DNA of 64,000 nucleotides. Origin: JACKIP01 sp963710165. GTDB lineage: Bacteria; Pseudomonadota; Alphaproteobacteria; Micavibrionales; Micavibrionaceae. Below the pieces are notes generated by a model. The model was not told where the DNA came from. It ran no database searches and saw only the letters and a list, made by a program, of their open reading frames with translations. The position numbers were made by a program, and so were the translations under genes. The DNA is taken from the NCBI GenBank assembly GCA_963710165.1, contig CAVPYZ010000004.1, positions 868,001 to 932,000 of the forward strand. Reading direction: 5' to 3'. Below are positions 35,883 through 44,485 of the stretch, in pieces. The first letter of the stretch is position 1. Each line of letters begins with the position of its first letter.

Positions 35883-37958
35883 ATGAATACTTCGGAAAAG
35901 ACCGCAATTGCACAGCGATATAAAGCGTTAATAAAACAAATTGATTATCACGATGAAAAATATCACGGCGAAGATAACCCCGAGATAACGGATAGTGACT
36001 ATGACGCGTTACGTCAGGAGCTTAGCTTGATTGAATCCAATCATCCTGATTTGAAAGCGGCACATAGCCCAAGTGAAAAGGTGGGGGCATCACCTGTACG
36101 CGGCTTTAATAAAATTCAGCATTCAGTTCCCATGCTTTCCTTATCTAACGTCTTTTCAGAAGAGGATTTGGAAGATTTTATTGTGCGTACGCGCAAATTC
36201 CTCGGGCTGTCAGAAGAGGATGCGCTTGAGATATTGGCAGAGCCGAAAATCGATGGATTATCTTGCTCATTGCGCTACGAAAATCGAAAATTGGTTCAGG
36301 CGGCAACACGTGGGGACGGACAGACCGGCGAAGATATTACCAAGAATGCAAAAACAATTTCTGATGTGCCGCATGAACTACCATCAGGTGCGCCCGATAT
36401 TTTAGAGGTTCGCGGTGAAATCTATATGACGCGGCACGATTTTTCCATGCTAAACCAAACGCAAGAGGATCAAGGAAAACAGGTTTTTGCCAATCCCAGA
36501 AATGCGGCGGCAGGAAGCGTTCGACAGCTTGATCCGCAGGTTACAAAAATGCGCTCACTAAAGTTTTTTGGCTATGCATTGGGGCAGGTTTCTCAAAGCT
36601 TCGCCAAGACACAGGCTGAGATTAGATTAAAGTTAAAAGAGTGGGGGATTTCAGTCCCTAAAATAGAAGGCAATAACCTATTTTCAAGCCAAGAAAGTAT
36701 CTTGAAGTATTATAATAATATAATGCTTCAACGCCCTGATTTAAAATATGAAATTGACGGTATTGTTTATAAGGTTAATCGTCTGGATTATCAGGAACGC
36801 TTAGGTTACGTCAGTCGGTCACCGCGATGGGCGACGGCGCACAAATTTCCTGCAGAGCAAGCGGTAACTATTATAAATGCCATTGACATTCAAGTTGGAC
36901 GTACAGGAACGCTGACACCTGTTGCCCGTTTAGAGCCGATTACGGTTGGCGGCGTGGTCGTATCAAATGCAACACTTCATAATGCAGATGAAATTGGGCG
37001 TAAAGACGTTCGCGTGGGCGATCATGTGGTGATACAGCGCGCTGGTGACGTTATACCACAAGTGGTAGAAGTGGTTGCAGATAAGCGTAGAGATAGCGCA
37101 CAAGCCTTTGTTTTTCCTGAAAAATGCCCTGTTTGTGGTTCTGAGGCCATACAAGAGGAGGGGGAGGTTGCGCGTCGGTGCACAGGCGGACTCATCTGTG
37201 AAGCGCAAGCCGTTGAAAGATTAAAACATTTCGTCTCTAAAGGTGGTTTCGATATTGACGGTATGGGTGCAAAAGTTATTGAAGCCTTTTATGAAGAAGG
37301 ATTAATAAAATCACCTGTCGATATATTCACATTGAAAGAACGTGATAACAATTCTCTAACGCCTTTGCGAGCGCGTGAGGGGTGGGGTGATCTTTCCGCA
37401 AAAAACTTGTTTCAAGCGATTGAAAATAAAAGAATAATTTCTTTCGATCGTTTTCTTTATGCGCTTGGAATTCGCCATGTGGGTCAAGCGACGGCAAAAA
37501 GGCTAGCGGCGCACTACATAAATTTACCGGTGATGCGTACGACGATGAAAGAAGCATATGATAAAGATAGTCAGGCCTATGAAGATTTGATCGCGATAGA
37601 TGATATAGGTCCGGGAGTCGCAGATGATCTCATCGGCTTTTTTCATGAAGATCATAATCGGCAAATCCTTAAAGAATTAGATGCGCACCTTAAAATTAAT
37701 GATTTTGAGCAGAAAGTCAGTAATAATAGCCCTGTTACAGGTAAGACAGTTGTCTTTACCGGAACGCTGACAACCATGACCCGCGCCGAAGCCAAGGCAA
37801 AAGCGGAAAGTCTAGGCGCCAAAGTGACGGGTTCTGTGTCAGCCAAAACTGATTATCTGGTAGCAGGAGAGGATTCAGGATCCAAACTTAAGAAGGCTCA
37901 AGCACTGAATGTTCAGGTTCTGTCGGAACAGGGATGGCGGGATCTGGTTGATCAGTAA
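35883..37958 (+). CDS. ligA: NAD-dependent DNA ligase LigA
   Basis: A 691-aa replicative ligase. The adenylation lysine lies in EPKIDGLSCSLRYE (KxDG) near residue 119, followed by TRGDGQTGEDIT and the OB region. A four-Cys zinc finger (CPVCGSEA, RRCTGGLICEAQ), helix-hairpin-helix region and C-terminal BRCT domain (GKTVVFTGTLTTMTRAEA) complete the standard layout. Its last 71 bases overlap the convergent hydrolase gene. Confidence 0.96.
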   Translation: MNTSEKTAIAQRYKALIKQIDYHDEKYHGEDNPEITDSDYDALRQELSLIESNHPDLKAAHSPSEKVGASPVRGFNKIQHSVPMLSLSNVFSEEDLEDFIVRTRKFLGLSEEDALEILAEPKIDGLSCSLRYENRKLVQAATRGDGQTGEDITKNAKTISDVPHELPSGAPDILEVRGEIYMTRHDFSMLNQTQEDQGKQVFANPRNAAAGSVRQLDPQVTKMRSLKFFGYALGQVSQSFAKTQAEIRLKLKEWGISVPKIEGNNLFSSQESILKYYNNIMLQRPDLKYEIDGIVYKVNRLDYQERLGYVSRSPRWATAHKFPAEQAVTIINAIDIQVGRTGTLTPVARLEPITVGGVVVSNATLHNADEIGRKDVRVGDHVVIQRAGDVIPQVVEVVADKRRDSAQAFVFPEKCPVCGSEAIQEEGEVARRCTGGLICEAQAVERLKHFVSKGGFDIDGMGAKVIEAFYEEGLIKSPVDIFTLKERDNNSLTPLRAREGWGDLSAKNLFQAIENKRIISFDRFLYALGIRHVGQATAKRLAAHYINLPVMRTTMKEAYDKDSQAYEDLIAIDDIGPGVADDLIGFFHEDHNRQILKELDAHLKINDFEQKVSNNSPVTGKTVVFTGTLTTMTRAEAKAKAESLGAKVTGSVSAKTDYLVAGEDSGSKLKKAQALNVQVLSEQGWRDLVDQ

Positions 37959-39033
37959 CAGGCTTACCTTTTACAGCCGTAGAAACATAATTAATGCGGT
38001 CAATACATTCCTGAGGATGAGTATAGAATTCATCAGATAATTCAAAAACCGACTCGCGTACGTCTGGTTTTTCTTTTAATAAATCATGCCCACCTCTAAA
38101 TTTAACAAGCGCTGATGTTGACATTCTATCTTCAAAACCATGTGCGGCTGAATTATCAACACATGGATCGCAAATTCGTTTTCTGAGTCCATTCCAGCTT
38201 TCTGCCAATATGAATAATGTTGGTGTCGTTATATTTTCTGCAAACCCCTCATGCTTTGTACGAATACAAGCGGTAGCCGAAGTAGCAATCCAATCAAGAG
38301 TTACCCGATGAGCTCTTAATTGAGGGTTTTCAGTGTGCCACATCGCAGGGGGATCAGTTTCGGCGAATTTAGTTACATGTTTTTCTAATTCAGTTTCAAA
38401 TTTGGTTTTTACAACATCGGCTTCTGCATCACCTGCGTGAAAACGCATGCTCATATAGCGGGCGAGAATATTTGGACGTCTTATTAGATGATTTGCGAAA
38501 TTACTAAGCTCTATTTGATCCACCATTGGCGAGCCTAGAATAAGGCTGCTTTCAATTCCAGGATAGGCATAATGCATATGTAGTTTTCTTTGCGCACCTT
38601 GCGATGCCCCTAATCCATGAATTTCAAGGTGTCCCATACCTCTTTGTTCAAGCTCGCTCCTGACGACACTATCTAGAAAATCTTTGCTATCATGGGCTTG
38701 TTTAAAGAAATCGCGACCACTCATTTTTGAACGATCTTCAAATTTTCTTGAAGACAGTCCATGGCCAAAAGGCTCCATTAAAAATGAAGCCCTTCCTTTT
38801 TGCGCATTTCGATTGAATGTTTCCGCATATTTGCAAGCATGTTCACTTGTACCTATTTCTATATTGACGCCTGAAACAACGACGTCAGGAATATGCATTG
38901 CGAAGAAAAAGTCCAGACCTTCCGAATTTGTCATGAATCCGTACTGTGTATCTTCCGGCATTATGTCGATGTCATCTAACCCTGAAGGTATTGTTAAAAC
39001 ATCGTGCAAACTAACAAATTTATAATCTCCCAT
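37888..39033 (-). CDS. Alpha/beta-hydrolase-like protein, unknown substrate
   Basis: A 381-aa cytoplasmic protein. The nucleophile-type elbow HGLGASQGAQR (G-x-S-x-G) near residue 160, a substrate-like stretch TTPTLFILAESWNGL, and the histidine-type GGHDLLKEKPDVRE near residue 318 suggest an alpha/beta-hydrolase fold. The C-terminal tail (PDPAIPVPTEPEHSVLEPS) is proline/glutamate-rich and is encoded antisense to the ligA BRCT end. I do not know a close family. Confidence 0.65.
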   Translation of the reverse strand: MGDYKFVSLHDVLTIPSGLDDIDIMPEDTQYGFMTNSEGLDFFFAMHIPDVVVSGVNIEIGTSEHACKYAETFNRNAQKGRASFLMEPFGHGLSSRKFEDRSKMSGRDFFKQAHDSKDFLDSVVRSELEQRGMGHLEIHGLGASQGAQRKLHMHYAYPGIESSLILGSPMVDQIELSNFANHLIRRPNILARYMSMRFHAGDAEADVVKTKFETELEKHVTKFAETDPPAMWHTENPQLRAHRVTLDWIATSATACIRTKHEGFAENITTPTLFILAESWNGLRKRICDPCVDNSAAHGFEDRMSTSALVKFRGGHDLLKEKPDVRESVFELSDEFYTHPQECIDRINYVSTAVKGKPVTDQPDPAIPVPTEPEHSVLEPS

Positions 39034-39132
39034 AATTAATAATAGTAATAATTATAATGTAAAATCAAATTTTTCTAATAAAATAGAATCATTATTCCAC
39101 AATTAAATGTACTGCAACTGCGAAATAAGTTT

Positions 39133-39363
39133 TTAGGATTTTAGAGATTTTAGACCGTCCAGAGCGTTCTGAATGCGTTCTGGATAATCGCGTCGTTCGA
39201 CAAACATGCCGCCGCCTGTATTACGAGTCATGGCTTTTTCGAGGGCGAGTTTAAGATTTTCGGCAATGTCGATGTCTTTTTGCTCAATCGCCAGTTCCAG
39301 CGCGTAAAGTATGCGGTCGCTCATACGTTCGTGGTCAAGATTTATATCGAGAATATTACCCAT
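39133..39363 (-). CDS. Small helical protein, unknown
   Basis: A 76-aa protein (MGNILDINLDHERMSDRILY opening) with two helical halves around a Gly-rich turn (MTRNTGGGMFVERRDYPER). It lies 16 bases downstream of the alpha/beta-hydrolase at 39380 on the same strand, so co-transcription is likely. No family recognised. Confidence 0.55.
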   Translation of the reverse strand: MGNILDINLDHERMSDRILYALELAIEQKDIDIAENLKLALEKAMTRNTGGGMFVERRDYPERIQNALDGLKSLKS

Positions 39364-39379
39364 GCTCTATGTCTTATTG

Positions 39380-40402
39380 TTAGAAAGGTTTGGTTGCGTC
39401 TTTTTTATCAAGAATATTGATTTTTATAAGTTCGTCAAAGCTTTTCAGGAATTGATCTCTAATTTCATCTCTCTCCATCAAAATTTCGTGTGCCGAGTCC
39501 GGAAGCTCCAGAAAGCTGCAATCCGGTAAAGTATGATAGGCACGCTTAATCGCGGCATTATCAACCAGATTTTCTTTTCCGGCAGAGGCAAGCAAGAGGG
39601 GTAATTTAATTGATTTAAGAAATGTCTTATCGCGCACGATTTGGCACGTCTTCGCAGCAAAATATAACCAACGGTAAGTGACATCACCTACCTTTAGATT
39701 GGAATCAAATTCGATCCAGGCATCATGGACGGCGTCTCTTATCGGGTCAGACGAATAATCATCTTTTATTTTTTTATTATAACGCCGTGGTTTGTAATCA
39801 CCGCCACCCGGTACATAAGAATGGTCTGCGAATTCGGAAAGCGCCTTTGTGATACTTACCCTTAAAAAAGCAGGGATTTTTTTCAGGGCTTTAATACCGA
39901 ACATAGGCGCGGTCATGGCGGCACAAACGAAAGTCGAAGGGTGCGACTTTATATAGCGCAAGCCGATATTTCCGCCCATTGAATGCGCCAACATCACCAG
40001 TGGAAGGCGGCCGACTTCGGGATGCACGGCGGAGGGAAGGATATAGTCTTTGATAAAAATATCCAGATCCTTAACATCGCGGTGAAAACCGTTTGAAATT
40101 CGTTTTTGCGGATATTTTTTATTATGACGGTAGGATCGTCCTTGCCCTTGCCACTCCATAATGTAGACAGCGTATTTTTTATCTAAAAATGTGTTGGCCA
40201 CTTCGAAATATTTTTCACAATATTCTTTAAGCCCCGGAAGGATCACAATAACGGCGCGCGGTATGGTGTGCTTCGGAAAGGCTGTTCCAAAGCGCAGCTT
40301 TTCGCCGTTATGTCCCGCAAACATATGCCAACGCCAATTTGGCGGCTGTAAAAAGCGTTTTTCCAAATCAGGATGTGTTTGATATGACGCCTTTGAACTC
40401 AT
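39380..40402 (-). CDS. Alpha/beta-hydrolase, lysophospholipase (PldB/serine aminopeptidase S33) type
   Basis: A 340-aa protein. VIVILPGLKEYCEKYFEVA, then YIMEWQGQGRS, then the nucleophile LAHSMGGNIGLRYI (Ser of G-x-S-x-G style AHSMGG), and the histidine in ELPDSAHEILMERDEIRD give a full catalytic triad with an acid near LLLASAGKENLVDN. That is the monoacylglycerol lipase/lysophospholipase L2 pattern. No signal peptide, so a cytoplasmic or membrane-associated role is likely. Confidence 0.85.
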   Translation of the reverse strand: MSSKASYQTHPDLEKRFLQPPNWRWHMFAGHNGEKLRFGTAFPKHTIPRAVIVILPGLKEYCEKYFEVANTFLDKKYAVYIMEWQGQGRSYRHNKKYPQKRISNGFHRDVKDLDIFIKDYILPSAVHPEVGRLPLVMLAHSMGGNIGLRYIKSHPSTFVCAAMTAPMFGIKALKKIPAFLRVSITKALSEFADHSYVPGGGDYKPRRYNKKIKDDYSSDPIRDAVHDAWIEFDSNLKVGDVTYRWLYFAAKTCQIVRDKTFLKSIKLPLLLASAGKENLVDNAAIKRAYHTLPDCSFLELPDSAHEILMERDEIRDQFLKSFDELIKINILDKKDATKPF

Positions 40403-40461
40403 GACTTATCCTAAGCAATAAGTCGTTAAGAGAGCGTTATTTTTATCAGTTGAAATCACGA

Positions 40462-41850
40462 TTATTCCGAAGATTTTATAATGTCTTCTGTCATTTTCTT
40501 GGCATCACCTAAAAGCATCATCGTGTTTTCTTCAAAGAATAGCGGGTTATCAACACCGGCATAACCGGAACCCATTGAACGCTTGACGAATAAAACAGTC
40601 GCCGCCGCGCCGACATCCAGAACAGGCATGCCGTAAATGGGGGAGGCCGTATCGGTTTTTGCCGCGGGGTTTGTAATATCATTTGCACCGATAACATAGA
40701 CAACATCAGTCTGTGCAAAATCGCGGTTGATATCTTCCAACTCGAATACTTCATCATATGGAACGTTTGCTTCGGCGAGGAGAACATTCATATGACCCGG
40801 CATACGACCCGCCACGGGGTGAATGGCATATTTAACGTCAACACCTTCTTTTTTCAGGATATCCGCCATTTCACGGACGGCGTGCTGTGCTTGCGCTACA
40901 GCCATACCATAGCCGGGAACAATAATAACTTTCGAGGCATTTTTAAGGATATAAGCTGCATCTTCGGCCGCACCGATTTTGGCTGTACGGTCGCCCATAT
41001 CTTCGGCAGGGCCGGACGATTGTTCACCGCCAAAGCCGCCAAGAAGAACGGAAATGAAGGAGCGATTCATGCCCTTACACATAATATAGGACAAGATTGC
41101 ACCGGATGAACCCACAAGCGCGCCTGTGATAATTAATAGCGGGTTATGAAGCGTGAAACCAATTCCTGCCGCTGCCCAACCGGAGTAGGAATTCAGCATT
41201 GATACGATAACAGGCATATCCGCGCCGCCGATCGGTATAATCATGGTAATCCCCAAAATCAAAGCGATGAGGATGATTGACCAAAAGAAGAATACAGCAT
41301 TGGTCGTGCAAAGCATAAAGATTAAGAAAATGAGCAGTCCGCCAAGTGCGGCATTTACCGCGTGCTGCATTGGGAAGGTTATCGGCTTTCCGCTGATCGT
41401 CCCTTGTAATTTCCCCCATGCGATGATGGAGCCTGTGAACGTCACGGCACCAATCGCGGCACCTAAAGCCATTTCAATCAGACTGATCAGTTTAATATCA
41501 CCGATTGTTCCGATGTTATAGGCGCTGGGGTTATAAAACGCGGCGGCGGCAACGCAGACAGCAGCAAGCCCGACCAGAGAGTGAAACGCCGCAACAAGTT
41601 GCGGTAAGGACGTCATTTCAATTTTCTTGGCAATGACAGCACCGATAGATCCACCGATTGCAATACCTGCAACAATCCAGATTAACATAGCCGCGTCAGT
41701 CAGAAGCAATGTCGTAATAATGGCAAGCCCCATACCCGACATACCATACATCAGACCTTTACGCGCGCTTTCAGGGTGTGAAAGTCCGCGCAGGGCGAAG
41801 ATAAAAAGAATAGAGGCGACGAGGTAGCAAAGAGCTGAAAAAGTATCCAT
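40462..41850 (-). CDS. pntB: NAD(P) transhydrogenase subunit beta
   Basis: A 462-aa protein with eight or nine N-terminal membrane segments and a C-terminal NADP-binding domain: VIIVPGYGMAVAQAQHAVRE near residue 310, YAIHPVAGRMPGHMNVLLAE, and DVVYVIGANDITNPAAKTD. With PntA1 and PntA2 it couples proton movement to NADPH formation. Its ATG overlaps by one base the stop of an upstream lipoprotein gene. Confidence 0.95.
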   Translation of the reverse strand: MDTFSALCYLVASILFIFALRGLSHPESARKGLMYGMSGMGLAIITTLLLTDAAMLIWIVAGIAIGGSIGAVIAKKIEMTSLPQLVAAFHSLVGLAAVCVAAAAFYNPSAYNIGTIGDIKLISLIEMALGAAIGAVTFTGSIIAWGKLQGTISGKPITFPMQHAVNAALGGLLIFLIFMLCTTNAVFFFWSIILIALILGITMIIPIGGADMPVIVSMLNSYSGWAAAGIGFTLHNPLLIITGALVGSSGAILSYIMCKGMNRSFISVLLGGFGGEQSSGPAEDMGDRTAKIGAAEDAAYILKNASKVIIVPGYGMAVAQAQHAVREMADILKKEGVDVKYAIHPVAGRMPGHMNVLLAEANVPYDEVFELEDINRDFAQTDVVYVIGANDITNPAAKTDTASPIYGMPVLDVGAAATVLFVKRSMGSGYAGVDNPLFFEENTMMLLGDAKKMTEDIIKSSE

Positions 41851-42560
41851 TACGAAAAATTCCTTTCAAACTTAGGTCTTATTTGTGACCATATAATTTT
41901 TTTAAATTGTGTTATGTCTTGTGATGTCAACTTATTTTGACCTTTCGAGTACGTCATAGTTATTATTAAATTTTTTAATGGATATATGCTGGCTATATTA
42001 TTACTGTTTGATGCTTGATCTGTAGTTGAATATTGAACAATAGCAAAGCATTCTGATTGAATCTCATGAGTTGAATTTTTATTAGTTCCCCAATCAAACT
42101 GATTAACATTCCCATTGATATGAAAATGTTTTTGTAAATCGAAATTTTTTATTCGGTTACAAATTTCTATGTTACGTAGGCCCTCAGAAGGACTTGTTTT
42201 TTCTAATTTCACATTAAAGAATACATTCTGATTGGCTGCATTTTTAAACTCTGGCAAATATTCGATATTCAGAATGGACAAATACTTACTATATTTAATA
42301 GGTCTTTTAAGAATTTGGGCTGCTGATTTTTGATTAGTAATTTGTGTAAGTTGTTCTTTATTCTTTTTAGGTCTAATAACAGACTCTAATTTAAAAGACA
42401 TAAGGCTATTAGCTATGTTCTCATAACTTTTAGCTGTGATGATATCACTTTCCGATACAGGGCTATTAATTTTAATACCTTCTTGTTTAGCCAATCGTGA
42501 CGTAGTGTTACACGCACACAATAAAAATATTGAGATAATTGAAAACAGTATTTGTTTCAT
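41850..42560 (-). CDS. Lipoprotein of unknown function inside the pnt operon
   Basis: A 236-aa protein with a lipobox (MKQILFSIISIFLLCACNTT, Cys in LCAC) and a mature domain of mixed strand and helix with no recognised motif. It lies between pntA2 (10 bases downstream of its stop) and pntB (1-base overlap), so it is co-translated with pntB. Base composition here is more AT-rich than in the pnt genes, suggesting a later insertion. Confidence 0.8.
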   Translation of the reverse strand: MKQILFSIISIFLLCACNTTSRLAKQEGIKINSPVSESDIITAKSYENIANSLMSFKLESVIRPKKNKEQLTQITNQKSAAQILKRPIKYSKYLSILNIEYLPEFKNAANQNVFFNVKLEKTSPSEGLRNIEICNRIKNFDLQKHFHINGNVNQFDWGTNKNSTHEIQSECFAIVQYSTTDQASNSNNIASIYPLKNLIITMTYSKGQNKLTSQDITQFKKIIWSQIRPKFERNFS

Positions 42561-42569
42561 GCAATAAAA

Positions 42570-42977
42570 TTATCCTTTTTTCTTAAACATGCTGAGCATG
42601 CGGTTTGTGACGATGAAGCCACCGAAAATATTGATTGAGGCTAAAACAACTGCAACAAATCCGAGCATTTTAGAGAAGGTTGAGGCGTCACTAACACCCA
42701 GAGCAATAACAGCCCCAACAATAATGACAGAGGAAATCGCATTGGTAACACCCATTAAAGGGGAATGCAGGGCAGGAGTCACACGCCATACAACATAATA
42801 TCCAACGAAACAGGCAAGCGCGAAAATGGTTAAGCCCATGACTAAAAAATCACTATCATGCCCGCCCATGGTCAGTTGGCTGGTTTCGATTGCAAGCTCG
42901 GAGGACTTCTCGCGGATTTGTTCGCCTAGAGTTGCGAGTTCTGCTGCTTTCTCGGTTAAGGTTTGATCTGTACTCAT
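42570..42977 (-). CDS. pntA2: NAD(P) transhydrogenase subunit alpha, part 2
   Basis: A 135-aa subunit with three membrane segments (about residues 46-68, 76-98 and 103-125), carrying VMGLTIFALACFVGYYVVWR and SPLMGVTNAISSVIIVGA, the signature of the alpha-2 subunit of split transhydrogenases. The N-terminal about 40 residues are helical and polar. Its start overlaps the pntA1 stop by 4 bases. Confidence 0.93.
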   Translation of the reverse strand: MSTDQTLTEKAAELATLGEQIREKSSELAIETSQLTMGGHDSDFLVMGLTIFALACFVGYYVVWRVTPALHSPLMGVTNAISSVIIVGAVIALGVSDASTFSKMLGFVAVVLASINIFGGFIVTNRMLSMFKKKG

Positions 42978-44275
42978 GCGTCATTCGCCTTTTTCGTTGT
43001 CGATTTGGTCGTCGGTGCTTTTTTCTTTGCCGGTGCTTTCTTTGCGGGTGTCTTTTTCTTTGATGCCGCAGGTTTCTTTTTCTCGCTCTCTTTGTCAGGT
43101 GTCGGCAATTTGGCCGTTGTGACATTTTTCGCTTTCGCCGCGCCAACAAAATTAGGGTGAATAATGTTACCGTCTTTGGTCAGGGCAATGCCTTTGACAA
43201 TATCATCTTCCCAATCAATTTTGAGAGAGGAGCTCTCCTTATCTATTAATAGGTTAAGAAGATTGAGAACATTTTTGGCGTATAGCGCCGATGCATCCGC
43301 GCTGAGACGCGCAGGAAAGTTTTCATGCCCAATAATGGTCACGTTGTTTTTAACGACAACTTTCCCTTTTTCCGTCATGGAGGTATTACCGCCTTGAACA
43401 GCCGCTAAATCAACAATAACAGATCCTGCTTTCATAGATTTTATATGCGCGTCATTCAGCAACTTCGGTGCGGCGCGTCCGGGGATAAGCGCGGTTGTAA
43501 TAACAATATCCTGCTTTTTAATATGTTCCGCAACCAGATCGGTTTGCTTTTGCTGGTACTCTTTTGACATTTCCTTCGCATAACCACCACTGGTCTCTGC
43601 CGCTTTAAACTCGTCATCTTCGACAGCGACAAATGACGCGCCAAGAGATTCCACTTGTTCTTTTGCGGCGGGACGCACATCTGTTGCGGTCACAATTGCG
43701 CCAAGACGACGCGCCGTTGCAATTGCCTGAAGTCCGGCGACACCTGCGCCCATCACAAATACCTTTGCGGGGGGGACGGTTCCTGCGGCAGTCATCATCA
43801 TTGGCATGGCATGGCTGTAATATTCACAAGCGTCAAGTACGGCCTTATATCCAGCCAAATTAGATTGAGAGGACAGCACGTCCATTGATTGCGCGCGGGA
43901 AATGCGGGGGATAAGCTCCATTGCAAATGCATCAATTTTGTTTTTTGCAAAAGATTTGATCAGAGCTTCATTCTGGTAGGGATTAATTTGAGAGATGAAA
44001 AGTGCACCAGACGGAAAGCTTTCGATTTCCTTTTCACTCGGCGGGGCGACTTTTAGAATGATAGTAGACGATTTTAATGTTTCACTCGCGGACTTGCATA
44101 TTTTGGCCCCTGCATCGCTAAAGCGGCTATCCAGAATGTCTGCCCCTTCGCCTGCGCTTGACTCGATTTGAACTTTTGCCCCTGCCGCAATCAGTTTTTT
44201 CACCGTATCGGGCGATGCGGCAACGCGGGTTTCGTTTTTCTCTGTTTCTTTTAAAACGGCAATCGTTAGAGCCAA
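42974..44275 (-). CDS. pntA1: NAD(P) transhydrogenase subunit alpha, part 1, with Lys-rich tail
   Basis: A 433-aa NAD(H)-binding subunit. The alanine-dehydrogenase-like core is complete: KETEKNETRVAASPDTVKKL, the Rossmann motif VFVMGAGVAGLQAIATARRL near residue 170 and GRAAPKLLNDAHIKSMKAGS. Family members end near residue 375-385; here a further 45-50 residues follow, composed almost only of Lys, Ala, Pro, Thr and Ser (KKKPAASKKKTPAKKAPAKK and on to KKANDA), like histone-H1-type tails. The tail is in frame and ends next to pntA2. Confidence 0.93.
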   Translation of the reverse strand: MALTIAVLKETEKNETRVAASPDTVKKLIAAGAKVQIESSAGEGADILDSRFSDAGAKICKSASETLKSSTIILKVAPPSEKEIESFPSGALFISQINPYQNEALIKSFAKNKIDAFAMELIPRISRAQSMDVLSSQSNLAGYKAVLDACEYYSHAMPMMMTAAGTVPPAKVFVMGAGVAGLQAIATARRLGAIVTATDVRPAAKEQVESLGASFVAVEDDEFKAAETSGGYAKEMSKEYQQKQTDLVAEHIKKQDIVITTALIPGRAAPKLLNDAHIKSMKAGSVIVDLAAVQGGNTSMTEKGKVVVKNNVTIIGHENFPARLSADASALYAKNVLNLLNLLIDKESSSLKIDWEDDIVKGIALTKDGNIIHPNFVGAAKAKNVTTAKLPTPDKESEKKKPAASKKKTPAKKAPAKKKAPTTKSTTKKANDA

Positions 44276-44485
44276 GGTAGATCTCCTTACGGTGATGAAT
44301 ATCTGTTCAAGTAATGAATGTAATGTGCCTTATTTGCGCGAAAAAGAAAAGGGGGCGTGTGGTGATATCCCCAAGCAAAGTAATTTTTTGTTAAGACATA
44401 TCTAATATAGTCAAAAATGTTACAGCTTATTGTATGTAACTATCAATGTGATAATATAAAAGTGATTCAACTCTATGGTCAGGTC

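Noticed and set aside
39133..39363. Antitoxin of a toxin-antitoxin pair
   Set aside because: The neighbouring gene is a 340-aa hydrolase, not a toxin, and no DNA-binding motif is visible.
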